Source: Coprobacillus sp. CAG:826
GTDB taxonomy: Bacteria > Bacillota_I > Bacilli_A > RFN20 > CAG-826
Reading direction: 5' to 3'
DNA length: 59,913 bases
NCBI GenBank assembly: GCA_000437235.1
Contig: FR897038.1
Coordinates: 18,329-78,241, forward strand
Shown here: in pieces, positions 50,507 to 59,759 of the stretch
Position numbering within the stretch: position 1 is the stretch's first letter
Layout of the letters: the number at the start of each line of letters is the position of its first letter
Notes under the pieces: generated by a model
Seen by the model: only the letters and a program-made list of their open reading frames with translations
Database searches by the model: none
What the model was told of the DNA's origin: nothing
Program-made: the position numbers and the translations under genes

Positions 50507-51223
50507 ATGAAATATCCATTCACTAAAAAATATCAAGAAGAAAAATATACTTCTATGATGATGGGACCACATCCTTTAAAATTATGTGAAGAACTTTTAT
50601 TAGAATCTAAAATTCATAAAAATGCGGTAGTATGCGATTTAGGAAGTGGACAAGGACTGACTTCTTTATTTTTAGCAAAAGAATATAGCTATCACGTTTA
50701 TGCGTGTGATTTATGGAGTGATCCAAATGAAAATCAAGCCTTTTTCTATCAAGAAGGTATGAAAGAAAATCAACTCAAGGCCGTAAAAGCAGACGCAAAT
50801 CATTTACCTTTTGAAAAAGAATTTTTTGACGCGATTGTATGCGTAGATTCTTATAATTATTTTGGTAGAGATCCACAATTTTTAGATGAAAAACTATTAC
50901 CTTACTTAAAAAAAGATGGGTATATCTATATTGCGATTCCCGGCATGAAAAAAGATGTACATGACCATATACCGGAAGAATTACTTCTTTCTTGGAATGA
51001 AGAACAATTAGATTATATTCATGATATTCCTTATTGGGAAAACATTTTAAAGCAATGTAAAGGCGCTAAAATCATAAAGATTCAAGAAATGGAATCCAAT
51101 GAAGAAGTGTGGAATGATTGGTTAAAGCAAGAGAATCCTTACGCTATTCATGATCGTTTATCTATGGAAAAGGGCGCAGGAAAGTATTTAAATTTCATTC
51201 AAATCATTTTGCAAAAGAAATAA
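50507..51223 (+). CDS. Class I SAM-dependent methyltransferase
   Basis: A 238-residue enzyme. Motif I is VVCDLGSGQGLTSLFLA (residues about 41-57), followed by VYACDLW (acidic loop for the SAM ribose), ADANHLPFEKEFFDAIVCVDSYNYF (motifs II-IV) and LLPYLKKDGYIYIAIPG. The substrate is unknown; the small-molecule methyltransferase group (UbiE-like) fits. Part of the TetR-controlled two-gene operon, perhaps for detoxification. Confidence 0.9.
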   Translation: MKYPFTKKYQEEKYTSMMMGPHPLKLCEELLLESKIHKNAVVCDLGSGQGLTSLFLAKEYSYHVYACDLWSDPNENQAFFYQEGMKENQLKAVKADANHLPFEKEFFDAIVCVDSYNYFGRDPQFLDEKLLPYLKKDGYIYIAIPGMKKDVHDHIPEELLLSWNEEQLDYIHDIPYWENILKQCKGAKIIKIQEMESNEEVWNDWLKQENPYAIHDRLSMEKGAGKYLNFIQIILQKK

Positions 51224-51461
51224 AAAATGTCTTTGGATGTGGAAAAATGTTCGTTGATTTTAGAAAAATAAAGCAATGTTCGACATTAAAAGTAAGAATA
51301 TTCCATTTAAATTGTCACGAATAATATATAATATTTGGGACAATAGAAGAAGATATATAAGAAATGTAGAAGATTAAAAAGATAATATTTTACTATTATC
51401 CATGCATATTTTCTTCATTCGTATTACAATAAAAAAGTAAGAAAAAAGGAGATGTTATATT

Positions 51462-52934
51462 ATGGCATGTACAACCATATTAGTAGGGAAAAAAGCAAGT
51501 TATGATGGCTCTACTATCATTGCTAGAAATGATGATTCACCAACTGGTGTTTTTACCGCCAAAAAAATGTTGGTGAAAGAAAGAGATCAAATGCCGAAAA
51601 AGTATCGTTCGAAGATTTCTCATGTTGAAGTGGAATTACCCGAACATTCTTATCGTTATACCTATATGCCCAATGTGGATGATTATGAAGGAATTTGGGG
51701 TGCAAGCGGAATTAATGAACATAATGTCGCGATGACCGCAACTGAAACCATTACTTCAAACCCTCGGGTATTAGGCGCTGATCCATTAGTGAACTATCAA
51801 CCAAAAACGAAAAAGAATAAAGAAGTGAAAGGTGGTATTGGAGAAGAAGATTTAGTCGTACTCGTACTTCCTTATATTACTTCCGCTAAAGAAGGCGTAT
51901 TACGTTTAGGTGCTTTATTAGAAAAGTATGGTACTTATGAAAGTAATGGTATTGCTTTTAGTGACGAAGATAGCATTTGGTGGTTAGAAACTATTGGTGG
52001 ACATCACTTTATTGCTAGAAGAGTGCCAGACGACCGTTATGTCGTTATGCCCAACCAATTTGGTTTAGATTATTTTGATTTTGATGACGCTTATGGAGAA
52101 CAAAAAGAATTTATTTGTTCGAAAGATTTAAAAGAATTCATGGAGAAAAATCATTTAGACTTAGGCCTTCAAGGAGAATTTAATCCTCGTTTAGCCTTTG
52201 GTAGCCATGATGATTCAGATCACACCTATAATACCCCAAGAGCGTGGTATATGGGTCGTTATTTTAATCCTAGCACCTACAAATGGGAAGGAGAAAACGC
52301 CGACTATACACCCGAATCCGATAATATTCCTTGGTCTTTTGTTCCGGAAAGAAAAATTACCATTGAAGATGTAAAATATGCCTTATCTTCTCACTATCAA
52401 GGTACTGCTTATGACCCCTATTCCAAGTTAGCGGATAAAGACTTTAAGCCTTTATATCGCCCTATTGGCATTAGTAGAACGAGTTTCTTACATATTTCGC
52501 AAATTCGTCCGTATACAAAAAAAGAAAATGCTGCGATTGAATGGGTAGCCTTTGCTTCCAACGTATTTAATACCTTAATTCCTGTTTATACGAATGTTAA
52601 AACTTTACCAAAGTATTTAAGCAATACAACATTAAAAGTATCGACGGATAATTTCTATTGGGCGAGTCGCTTGTTAAGTGCCTTAGTGGACCCACATTTC
52701 CAAACGAGTATCATTCATATTGAACGCTACCAAGATAAAACGATGGCAAAGAGTTATGAAATTTTACACCGCGTGGATGAAGCTTTTGAAAAGACCGGTG
52801 ATATGAACTTATTAAATAAAGGAAACGAAGAACTTGCAACGATGATGCAAGAAGAAACGGATCAAGTTTTATCTAAAGTTTTATATCAAGTGAGCTGTCA
52901 AATGAAAAACGGATTTGCCCGTTCAGATAATTAA
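51462..52934 (+). CDS. C69-family dipeptidase
   Basis: A 490-residue N-terminal-nucleophile peptidase related to Lactobacillus PepD. MACTTILVGKKASYDGSTIIARNDD begins the protein; Cys3 is the expected nucleophile, exposed by processing, and ARNDD is the conserved loop. YEGIWGASGINEHNVAMTATETI and GIAFSDEDSIWWLETIGGHHFIARRVPDD are further family blocks. It cleaves dipeptides in the cytoplasm. GGAG precedes the start. Length is normal. Confidence 0.93.
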   Translation: MACTTILVGKKASYDGSTIIARNDDSPTGVFTAKKMLVKERDQMPKKYRSKISHVEVELPEHSYRYTYMPNVDDYEGIWGASGINEHNVAMTATETITSNPRVLGADPLVNYQPKTKKNKEVKGGIGEEDLVVLVLPYITSAKEGVLRLGALLEKYGTYESNGIAFSDEDSIWWLETIGGHHFIARRVPDDRYVVMPNQFGLDYFDFDDAYGEQKEFICSKDLKEFMEKNHLDLGLQGEFNPRLAFGSHDDSDHTYNTPRAWYMGRYFNPSTYKWEGENADYTPESDNIPWSFVPERKITIEDVKYALSSHYQGTAYDPYSKLADKDFKPLYRPIGISRTSFLHISQIRPYTKKENAAIEWVAFASNVFNTLIPVYTNVKTLPKYLSNTTLKVSTDNFYWASRLLSALVDPHFQTSIIHIERYQDKTMAKSYEILHRVDEAFEKTGDMNLLNKGNEELATMMQEETDQVLSKVLYQVSCQMKNGFARSDN

Positions 52935-52942
52935 AAAAAATT

Positions 52943-52972
52943 CGCTATGGAGATTCCTTCATAGCGTTTTTT
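52943..52972. terminator. Bidirectional terminator
   Basis: CGCTATG (52943-52949) and CATAGCG (52960-52966) pair, with TTTTTT on the right and an A-run on the left, so it can stop transcripts from both convergent genes. Confidence 0.85.
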
Positions 52973-52981
52973 AATATGATG

Positions 52982-53845
52982 TTAGTTAGAAGCTTTTAAA
53001 TTTTTAGAGATTTCAATAAAGAAATTTGCGTTCCATAAATCTAATTTATGGGGATCTTTGATAAAGGGTAATACGTCCCTTTTTGCTTGTTCATAATCAA
53101 CATCTAAAAACCTTTCTTTAAGAAGTCTTTTAACATATTCTATAGTAAAATCTTCATCATTTAGAGGAAAATGAGAATCTTGAAGTCTAGCTTTTAAATG
53201 GGTAAGATTAACAGGAGTTCTTAAAGATAAGAAGAAAATAAAATCGTAGAAATCTCTTCCTTTTACACGGCTTTTCCAGTTTCTATATAAAAGGGCATGA
53301 ATTTTTCCGGCAAATAAAGAGGGTAAATCGTATATTTGTACAGAATATGGATAGGGTAAAAGGCCGTATTTAAATTCGGTATGTGCACCAATAGGCGGAA
53401 GGGTGTCAATTTCAAATTTGATTTTGATGACTTCATCTCGATGTAAATGTTGATCATCTTGGTGGAAAATTGTAAAGATATGTTCTTTTGTATTTCCTTT
53501 TAAAAAGGCAGATTGAATATGACTATTTGTAGATTTATCCTTCATAGCGACTTCAAAATGAAGCCCTAGGGAGGTTAGTTCGGCCTCAATAAAAGAAAAG
53601 TATTTTTCTAATGAAAAATTTTCGTCTTTTTTTAAAAGAGAAAAATCTAAATCTTCAGAAAAACGATCTAAGTCATAAAATATGCGAAGAGCAGTACCAC
53701 CATAAAAGGCCGCTTCTTTAAAAAATCCACTACGGGATAAAGCAGATAGAATTACTTCTTGTAAGATTTCTTTTAATGCATTTTTTTGTTCTTCAATGGT
53801 ATCAACTTTATAGTGCTTCAACATTTGTGTTAAGATATCATCCAT
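52982..53845 (-). CDS. abiEii: AbiEii-type nucleotidyltransferase toxin
   Basis: A 287-residue toxin of the abortive-infection type IV toxin-antitoxin family. FYGGTALRIFYDLDRFSEDLDFSLL (residues about 43-67) holds the nucleotidyltransferase GG-T and D-x-D motifs. The DLPSLFAGKIHALLYRNWKSRVKGRDFYDFIFFLSL block with its conserved Lys and Arg-Asp-x-Tyr-Asp is the second signature. Known relatives modify tRNA ends or other RNAs with nucleotides and stop growth. Overlaps the antitoxin gene by eight bases. Confidence 0.9.
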   Translation of the reverse strand: MDDILTQMLKHYKVDTIEEQKNALKEILQEVILSALSRSGFFKEAAFYGGTALRIFYDLDRFSEDLDFSLLKKDENFSLEKYFSFIEAELTSLGLHFEVAMKDKSTNSHIQSAFLKGNTKEHIFTIFHQDDQHLHRDEVIKIKFEIDTLPPIGAHTEFKYGLLPYPYSVQIYDLPSLFAGKIHALLYRNWKSRVKGRDFYDFIFFLSLRTPVNLTHLKARLQDSHFPLNDEDFTIEYVKRLLKERFLDVDYEQAKRDVLPFIKDPHKLDLWNANFFIEISKNLKASN

Positions 53846-54434
53846 TATTTTTGGCCTCCTTTAAAAACACAATCAACCACTTTAAGTTAGTGGAATGATA
53901 AAGAGGGGCTGTTTCTATTAGCCACTCTATATTACACTCAAATAGGGCATCCATATCCATTCTTAAATCATCGATTAATAATGCTTTAAATGCCTTTAAG
54001 GAAAAGACAGGAGAAAGTGAATAAAGAAAGTCAAGTAAGGCTTTTTCTTTTGTAGCAATATGATAGCAATAACCATCTTCAATTTTGACCTCAACACCTA
54101 AAGGGAAAACAGCCTCAGGAACGTCTTGATAATAAAATGTACCAAATACATTTTGATAAGTTTTCTTTTTGTTTTTTCTAAATGTGGCACAGGTATAGGT
54201 ATAATACATTCCTTCTGGAATCAAAGAATATAAAGATAATACATAAGTAAAAGATAAATAGGAAGGATGATAGATGACTTGCGCTAATTTTTTTCCATCA
54301 ACATTTCTATTGGTTTCATAGATTCCCTGAGTTACGCGGTATAGTTCACCTTTTTTTACCATCCGCGAGATTTTTCCCTGAGGATCGGTATAATCTTTAT
54401 ATTGATTCAATAAATCTTGCAACGATAAAATCAT
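53838..54434 (-). CDS. abiEi: AbiEi-type antitoxin/repressor
   Basis: About 198 residues from the ATG at 54434, which has AGGAGG at ideal spacing; a longer frame from 54485 would cross the promoter. The N-terminal winged helix (LLNQYKDYTDPQGKISRMVKKGELYRVTQGIYETN) binds DNA; PSYLSFTYVLSLYSLIPE and ATKEKALLDFLY are AbiEi family blocks. Known members neutralise the toxin and repress the operon. The inverted repeat around the start region is the likely operator. Confidence 0.88.
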   Translation of the reverse strand: MILSLQDLLNQYKDYTDPQGKISRMVKKGELYRVTQGIYETNRNVDGKKLAQVIYHPSYLSFTYVLSLYSLIPEGMYYTYTCATFRKNKKKTYQNVFGTFYYQDVPEAVFPLGVEVKIEDGYCYHIATKEKALLDFLYSLSPVFSLKAFKALLIDDLRMDMDALFECNIEWLIETAPLYHSTNLKWLIVFLKEAKNNG

Positions 54435-54436
54435 AT

Positions 54437-54483
54437 GATTTCCTCCTGATAATGTTATTTTATACAAGTTTCTGGAGGAAATC
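54437..54483 (-). promoter_or_regulatory. abiE operator: perfect 10-bp inverted repeat around the promoter
   Basis: GATTTCCTCC (54437-54446) and GGAGGAAATC (54474-54483) are exact inverse copies separated by 27 bases. A TATAAA -10 (minus strand) lies between them, and the proximal arm includes the ribosome site. A bound antitoxin dimer could block both transcription and, if RNA includes both arms, translation. Confidence 0.75.
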
Positions 54484-54635
54484 AATATATTTTTATTCCA
54501 AAAAAGAGGGCTTGTTTTATCAAAAAAATACTTTTTTATTTTTATATTATATATAAAATAAAAAGCTTCATCTTGAAAGGATTTCTTAATTGTTCTAACA
54601 ATGTTAAAATAAAAAAGAAAAGTAGGAGATGAGTC

Positions 54636-55745
54636 ATGATGAAATTTTTACATATTGCCGACCTTCATATTGGAAAAAGACTTTGTGGGTATTCTTTATT
54701 AGATGACCAAGAATACTGGATGAATGAAACTTTAGCGTTTTTAAAGAAAGAAGAAATTCCTTTTCTTTTTATTTCTGGCGATATCTATGATGTAACTTCT
54801 CCAAGTGCAGAAGCGATTCAATTATTCGATTACTTTTTGAATGCTTTAGCGGAACAACATATTGAAACTTTTATTATTCCAGGAAACCATGATTCTAAAG
54901 AGAGAATGAGTTATGCGAAACATTTCCTTCATCATGATGGCATTCATATTGTGACTACTTTAGAAGAAACTTTACATTCTTTTTCTTATGAAGACGTGAA
55001 TATCTATCTTTTACCTTATGTGAATCATCATGAAATTAATGAATTCTTACATACGTCCTATGAAGATTATAGTTCAAGTATGAAAGGACTTATGGAACAT
55101 ATTGAACTTGATCAAACAAAAGCCAATATCCTTTTAGCCCATCAACTTGTTCTACCTTCTAAAGATGAATTAGAAAGAAGTGGCTCAGAAAATATTACTA
55201 TTGGAACCGTGAGCAATATTCCCGTTCAAGTATTCCAAGATTTTTCTTATGTCGCTTTAGGTCATATTCATAAACCACAGACGATAGCGAAAAATGCGCG
55301 TTATGCAGGTTCGCCTTTAAAATATCATTCTGATGAAGCTTTCACACAAAAATTCTATACGGTAGGAGAAGTGGATAAAGAAGGTGTTCATTTATCTTTT
55401 TATCCGATTACCCCGAAAAGAGATGTCGTGATTTTAAAAGGCTATTTTGAAGATTTATTAAAGCAAAAAGAACATGCAAATGATTATGTTTATTTTGAAT
55501 TACTCGATGAAAATATGATTGAAAACGCGATGGAAAAACTGAAACAAGTTTATCCATATGCCTTAGATTTACATTATCCTACTAAAGTAGGAGAAGGAAT
55601 TGATCTTAATCAAATACATGATATCAAAAGTATTTCTACCATTGATTTATTTTTTGAATTTTATGAAAAACAAAATGGTAAACCACTAACGGACCATCAA
55701 AAAGAAATCGTTACAAAATTATTAAAGGAGTGTGAAGAAAAGTGA
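54636..55745 (+). CDS. sbcD: Nuclease SbcCD subunit D
   Basis: A 369-residue Mre11-type phosphodiesterase: exo- and hairpin-endonuclease subunit that works with SbcC on DNA ends and cruciforms. Metal motifs: HIADLHIGKR (residues 6-15), ISGDIYD (about 46-52), IPGNHDSKERM (about 85-95), LAHQ, and LGHIHKPQ. C-terminal capping domain present. Stop codon overlaps the GTG start of sbcC. Confidence 0.96.
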   Translation: MMKFLHIADLHIGKRLCGYSLLDDQEYWMNETLAFLKKEEIPFLFISGDIYDVTSPSAEAIQLFDYFLNALAEQHIETFIIPGNHDSKERMSYAKHFLHHDGIHIVTTLEETLHSFSYEDVNIYLLPYVNHHEINEFLHTSYEDYSSSMKGLMEHIELDQTKANILLAHQLVLPSKDELERSGSENITIGTVSNIPVQVFQDFSYVALGHIHKPQTIAKNARYAGSPLKYHSDEAFTQKFYTVGEVDKEGVHLSFYPITPKRDVVILKGYFEDLLKQKEHANDYVYFELLDENMIENAMEKLKQVYPYALDLHYPTKVGEGIDLNQIHDIKSISTIDLFFEFYEKQNGKPLTDHQKEIVTKLLKECEEK

Positions 55746-58700
55746 GACCTGTACAACTAATCATGAATGACTTTGGTCCTTATAAAGGAAAAAATGTCAT
55801 TGATTTTTCTTCCATTCAAAACGCTTTGTTTTTAATTTCTGGCCCCACAGGCGCGGGGAAGACTTTTATTTTTGATGCGATTTGTTTTGCTTTATATGGT
55901 AAATTAAGTGGCGATACAAGAAAAGAAGAAGATATCCGTTCCATGTTTGCGTCACCTGATTCTGTTAGTTATGTTGAATTTACTTTTGACTATCAAGGAC
56001 ATGAATATATAATTTACCGCGAACCCGCTAAACAATTGGTAGCGGCGAAACGGAGAACCAAAGATAATCAAGGCCTAAAAGAAAAGACAGCAGAATACTT
56101 CTTAAAAAAAGATAATACAACTTTATTTACCAAAAAGAAGGAAATGGATGAATATATCAAAAGTCTTTTATGTTTAGATTATCAACAATTTAAAATGACG
56201 ATGATGATTGCGCAAGGTGACTTTTATCGTTTGATTACCGCAGATACGGATACAAGAAAAGAAATCTTCCGTCAAATATTAAATACGGTTTCTTTAGACT
56301 GGTTTACTTCTCGTTTAGGTGATTTAGCAAAAGAAAAAAGTAAAGCAATGGAAAACATTGAAATTCAATTAACCAGTGCTTTTCAACATTTAAAATTAAA
56401 TGATGAAGTATTGATGAAAGAAATCATGAAAAAGGATGCAGTGTACACTCTTTTTATGGATCAAATTGAAGAATCAATAGCAAATGATGAAGAGCAATTG
56501 ATAGTTTATCAAGATCAAGAAAAGGAACTTCAAAAAGAACTTCAATTGGCAAAGGATAAAATTGCAAAAGCGAAAGAAGAAGAAATTCATCGTACGAGTT
56601 ATCAAAAACATTTAGAATTAAAAAATGCTTTGATTACAAAGAAAAAAGAGCAAGATGAAACGCTTTTACCTCAATTAAGTCTAGCAGAAATGGCTTTTCC
56701 TATTGTAAAAAAAGAAGAGGAAAAGAATGCTGCACAAAAAGAATTGGATGCTCTTTTAATAAGAAAAGAAAACATAGAAAATGAACTTCAAACGCTTTTA
56801 AAAAAGAAAGAGAAATTGAAACCTCAACTTTCGCTTCTTCAAGAAGAAGAAAAGAAAATCGGTGATCTACTTTCTTCTATCCACCAATTAGAGCAAGAAG
56901 AAAAAGCTTTAACACAGTATTTAAAACTAAAAAACGAAGTAGAAACATTAGAAGAAAATAAAAAATCTTGTACCAAAGAAAAAGATGAAATTGCTACAGA
57001 AATCGCGGAAATTGAGAAATCAATTACTGAAATTGAAGCTTATTTAGAAAAACAAGATTTTGAAAAAGAAAAACAAGATTTGTTATTACAAAAACAAGAA
57101 ATAACAAAAGAAATGGGTGCTTTAAAAAAATTAGAACCAACGATCGAAACCTATGATAGTCTTTTAAAAGAACTAGATAGCCTCCAACTAAAAGTAAAGG
57201 AAGCTTATGAAGAAGAACAGATGGCTATGAGTGATTATCAAAGAATCAATCATCTTTTCTTAGCGTCTTTATCCGCTTCTTTAGCGAAAGAATTAAAAGA
57301 AAATGAACCCTGTCCCGTATGTGGCTCTTTATCTCATCCTCATTTAGCTATTGTAGAACAAATTATAACGGAAGAAGAAAAGAATGATGCCGAAAAAGTA
57401 CATAAAGAGAAAGAAAATATTTATATAGCTTTAGCATCTAATGAACAAGCGTTACTCACAAAAATTCAAACGATAAAAGAACAAATTATGAGTGCTTTAA
57501 ATCTATTAGAAGAGGAAGATATTCATAGTCAATATCAAAAACAATATCGTGAGTTAGAGTCTCATTTAAAAAATGATATTGAAAGTCGATTAAATGAAAT
57601 TATCCGTTTAGAAAAAGAAAAATCACATAAAAAAGAAGAATGCGTTGCTTTAAAAGATAAGAAAAAAGTAAAAGAAATAGAATTGGATAATAAAAAGCAA
57701 AAACTTGATAAAGTCTTTCTTTCTTTAGCGAGTAAACAAGGTGAACTTTCTTCTTTAGAAAAGGGCCTAAGTTCTTTTGATCTTGAAGTGATTCGTAAAG
57801 AATTAAAGGCTAAAAAAGAGCAAAAAGAGAATTATGATTCTTTAAAAGAAGTTGTTGATAAGGCCCAAAAAGAATTAGAGACAAAAGAAGCTACTTTAAA
57901 TGGTCAGCTTTCTTCGCTTATTGAACAAAAAGAAAAAATGGAAACGAAAATAGAAAGCTTAGAAGAGGAATTAGCTACTTTACTTTCTCATTCTACTTTT
58001 GAGTCTTTAGATGATGCTCATCTTTCTTATTTAAGCGAAGAAAAAATGAAAGAAATATCGGATCTTCTTTTAGTTACGAAAACGCGTCTTGATGAAATAG
58101 AAAACATTTTAAAAGAAGAACAAGAAAAAGGATATGACACCTTTATTCCCGTTGATATAACTCCTTTAAATGAAGAAGCAACTAAAATTGAGCAAGAAAA
58201 AGATGCGCTTTTAGAAAATAAAACAGCATTAGCTAACCAAATTGAAAATAACCGTAAAGAATTAATAAACATTCATAAGATTATGTTAGAAACAAAATCA
58301 TTACAAGAAGAGTATCAAGAAATTAATGCTTTATATAAAACCGCAAAAGGTGATTTAGGGAATGCGAATAAGATATGCTTTGAAGTTTATTATCAACAAC
58401 AGGTCTTTGCTAAAGTTCTTGAAGTAGCTTCTCAAAAATTCAATCAAATGAGTGGAGGAAGATATACCTTTGCTAGAAGTTTAGCTACTTCTAAAAAGAA
58501 ACAAAGCGGATTAGAAATTAATGTCATTGATTGTCAATATGGTAATGAACGTTCCGCTTCTAGTTTATCAGGAGGAGAAAGTTTCCAGGCTTCTTTATCT
58601 TTAGCGCTTTCTTTTAGTGAAGTGATCCAAGCTTATGCGGGTGGTATTGAACTCAATTCCATGTTTATTGATGAAGGCTTTGGTACCTTAGATGAAGATA

Positions 58701-58861
58701 TGCTAAGAACCACGGAAAAAACTTTAATAGGAATTAGTAATTCAACGGATCGATTAGTGGGAATTATTTCCCATATTGATGAATTACAGGAAAGTATTCC
58801 TAGTAAAATTGTAGTAACCAAAACGGACCATGGTTCTAAAGTAAGAGTAGAGAATGATTAA
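55742..58861 (+). CDS. sbcC: Nuclease SbcCD subunit C
   Basis: A 1039-residue Rad50-type ATPase starting with GTG. The N-terminal half-site has Walker A SGPTGAGKTFIFDAI (about residue 35-49) and the Q-loop MIAQGDFYRL. Two long Lys/Glu-rich coiled coils flank the zinc hook CPVCG (about residue 524). The C-terminal half has the signature SLSGGESFQASLSLAL and Walker B SMFIDEGFGTLDEDML. It holds DNA ends and powers SbcD. The four-base overlap with sbcD is usual. Confidence 0.96.
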   Translation: MRPVQLIMNDFGPYKGKNVIDFSSIQNALFLISGPTGAGKTFIFDAICFALYGKLSGDTRKEEDIRSMFASPDSVSYVEFTFDYQGHEYIIYREPAKQLVAAKRRTKDNQGLKEKTAEYFLKKDNTTLFTKKKEMDEYIKSLLCLDYQQFKMTMMIAQGDFYRLITADTDTRKEIFRQILNTVSLDWFTSRLGDLAKEKSKAMENIEIQLTSAFQHLKLNDEVLMKEIMKKDAVYTLFMDQIEESIANDEEQLIVYQDQEKELQKELQLAKDKIAKAKEEEIHRTSYQKHLELKNALITKKKEQDETLLPQLSLAEMAFPIVKKEEEKNAAQKELDALLIRKENIENELQTLLKKKEKLKPQLSLLQEEEKKIGDLLSSIHQLEQEEKALTQYLKLKNEVETLEENKKSCTKEKDEIATEIAEIEKSITEIEAYLEKQDFEKEKQDLLLQKQEITKEMGALKKLEPTIETYDSLLKELDSLQLKVKEAYEEEQMAMSDYQRINHLFLASLSASLAKELKENEPCPVCGSLSHPHLAIVEQIITEEEKNDAEKVHKEKENIYIALASNEQALLTKIQTIKEQIMSALNLLEEEDIHSQYQKQYRELESHLKNDIESRLNEIIRLEKEKSHKKEECVALKDKKKVKEIELDNKKQKLDKVFLSLASKQGELSSLEKGLSSFDLEVIRKELKAKKEQKENYDSLKEVVDKAQKELETKEATLNGQLSSLIEQKEKMETKIESLEEELATLLSHSTFESLDDAHLSYLSEEKMKEISDLLLVTKTRLDEIENILKEEQEKGYDTFIPVDITPLNEEATKIEQEKDALLENKTALANQIENNRKELINIHKIMLETKSLQEEYQEINALYKTAKGDLGNANKICFEVYYQQQVFAKVLEVASQKFNQMSGGRYTFARSLATSKKKQSGLEINVIDCQYGNERSASSLSGGESFQASLSLALSFSEVIQAYAGGIELNSMFIDEGFGTLDEDMLRTTEKTLIGISNSTDRLVGIISHIDELQESIPSKIVVTKTDHGSKVRVEND

Positions 58862-58904
58862 TGTAACCACTATCGTAAAAATATAACAAACAAACGAGTT
58901 AGAA

Positions 58905-58915
58905 TATGGTATGAT
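58905..58915 (+). promoter_or_regulatory. Extended -10 promoter of mgsA
   Basis: TATGGTATGAT (extended -10) lies about 37 bases before the mgsA ATG; no clear -35. Confidence 0.5.
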
Positions 58916-58951
58916 TAAGTTAGTTAGAAAACTTAAGGAGAATTAAATATT

Positions 58952-59365
58952 ATGAGAATTGCACTAATTGCCCACGATAAGAAAAAAGGCGATATGATTG
59001 CCTTAGCAGAAAGATATAAAGATACTTTAGCAAAACATGAGTTGTACGCCACAGGAACAACAGGAACCTTAATTGCTGGCGCGACTGGATTAAACATTCA
59101 TAAAATGAAATCTGGCCCATTAGGAGGAGATCAACAAATTGGTTCTATGATTGCTTGTAGCGAATTAGATTTAGTTATCTTTTTACGTGATCCTTTAACA
59201 GCGCAACCTCATGAACCAGATGTCAGTGCACTTCTTCGTTTATGCGATGTTACCAATATTCCATTAGCGACTAACTTATCTAGTGCAGAAATCATGTTAA
59301 CGGCTTTAGAACGTGATGAAATTCATTGTAGAAAAGGTGAAGATTATCATGGATTCAAAAGCTAA
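58952..59365 (+). CDS. mgsA: Methylglyoxal synthase
   Basis: A 137-residue enzyme that turns dihydroxyacetone phosphate into methylglyoxal and phosphate, an overflow bypass of lower glycolysis. IALIAHDKKKGDM (His and Asp of the phosphate site), YATGTTGTLI (phosphate-binding), SGPLGGDQQIGSMI with the catalytic Asp (about residue 67-70) and FLRDPLTAQPHEPDV are all present. AAGGAGAA precedes the ATG; overlaps the next gene by 17 bases. Confidence 0.96.
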   Translation: MRIALIAHDKKKGDMIALAERYKDTLAKHELYATGTTGTLIAGATGLNIHKMKSGPLGGDQQIGSMIACSELDLVIFLRDPLTAQPHEPDVSALLRLCDVTNIPLATNLSSAEIMLTALERDEIHCRKGEDYHGFKS

Positions 59366-59759
59366 TAAAAGAAAAATAGTAGATGTAGTAGGCGCAGTAA
59401 TTGTTGAAAATGACAAGATATTATGCGCTCAAAGAGGATACGGAAAACAAAAAGGTAAATGGGAATTTCCAGGTGGTAAAGTTGAAAAAGATGAATCACC
59501 AGAAGATGCTTTAAAAAGAGAAATAAAAGAAGAACTTGATATTGATATATCAGTTCAAAAATATCTAGCTTCTGATGTGTTTTCTTATGAAGACATAACC
59601 ATCAAATTATCTTTATTTTTATGTAAAATATCTTCAGGTACAATTCATGATGAAGAACATTCACTTTTAAAATGGTGTACTAAAGAAGAAATGAAGGATT
59701 TAAATTGGTCGGAAGCGGATAAAAAGCTTTTAAATAATTTAGTAGAATATTTAGACTAA
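59349..59759 (+). CDS. MutT-type NUDIX hydrolase
   Basis: About 136 residues from the ATG at 59349 (AAAGGTGAAG upstream; an in-frame ATG at 59313 lies deeper in mgsA and lacks a site). The NUDIX box is complete: GGKVEKDESPEDALKREIKEEL (G-x5-E-x7-R-E-x-x-E-E). The WEFPGGK lead-in and short length fit the 8-oxo-dGTP-cleaving MutT group that keeps oxidised G out of DNA. Co-translated with mgsA. The remaining 150 bases of the window show no feature. Confidence 0.9.
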   Translation: MDSKANKRKIVDVVGAVIVENDKILCAQRGYGKQKGKWEFPGGKVEKDESPEDALKREIKEELDIDISVQKYLASDVFSYEDITIKLSLFLCKISSGTIHDEEHSLLKWCTKEEMKDLNWSEADKKLLNNLVEYLD

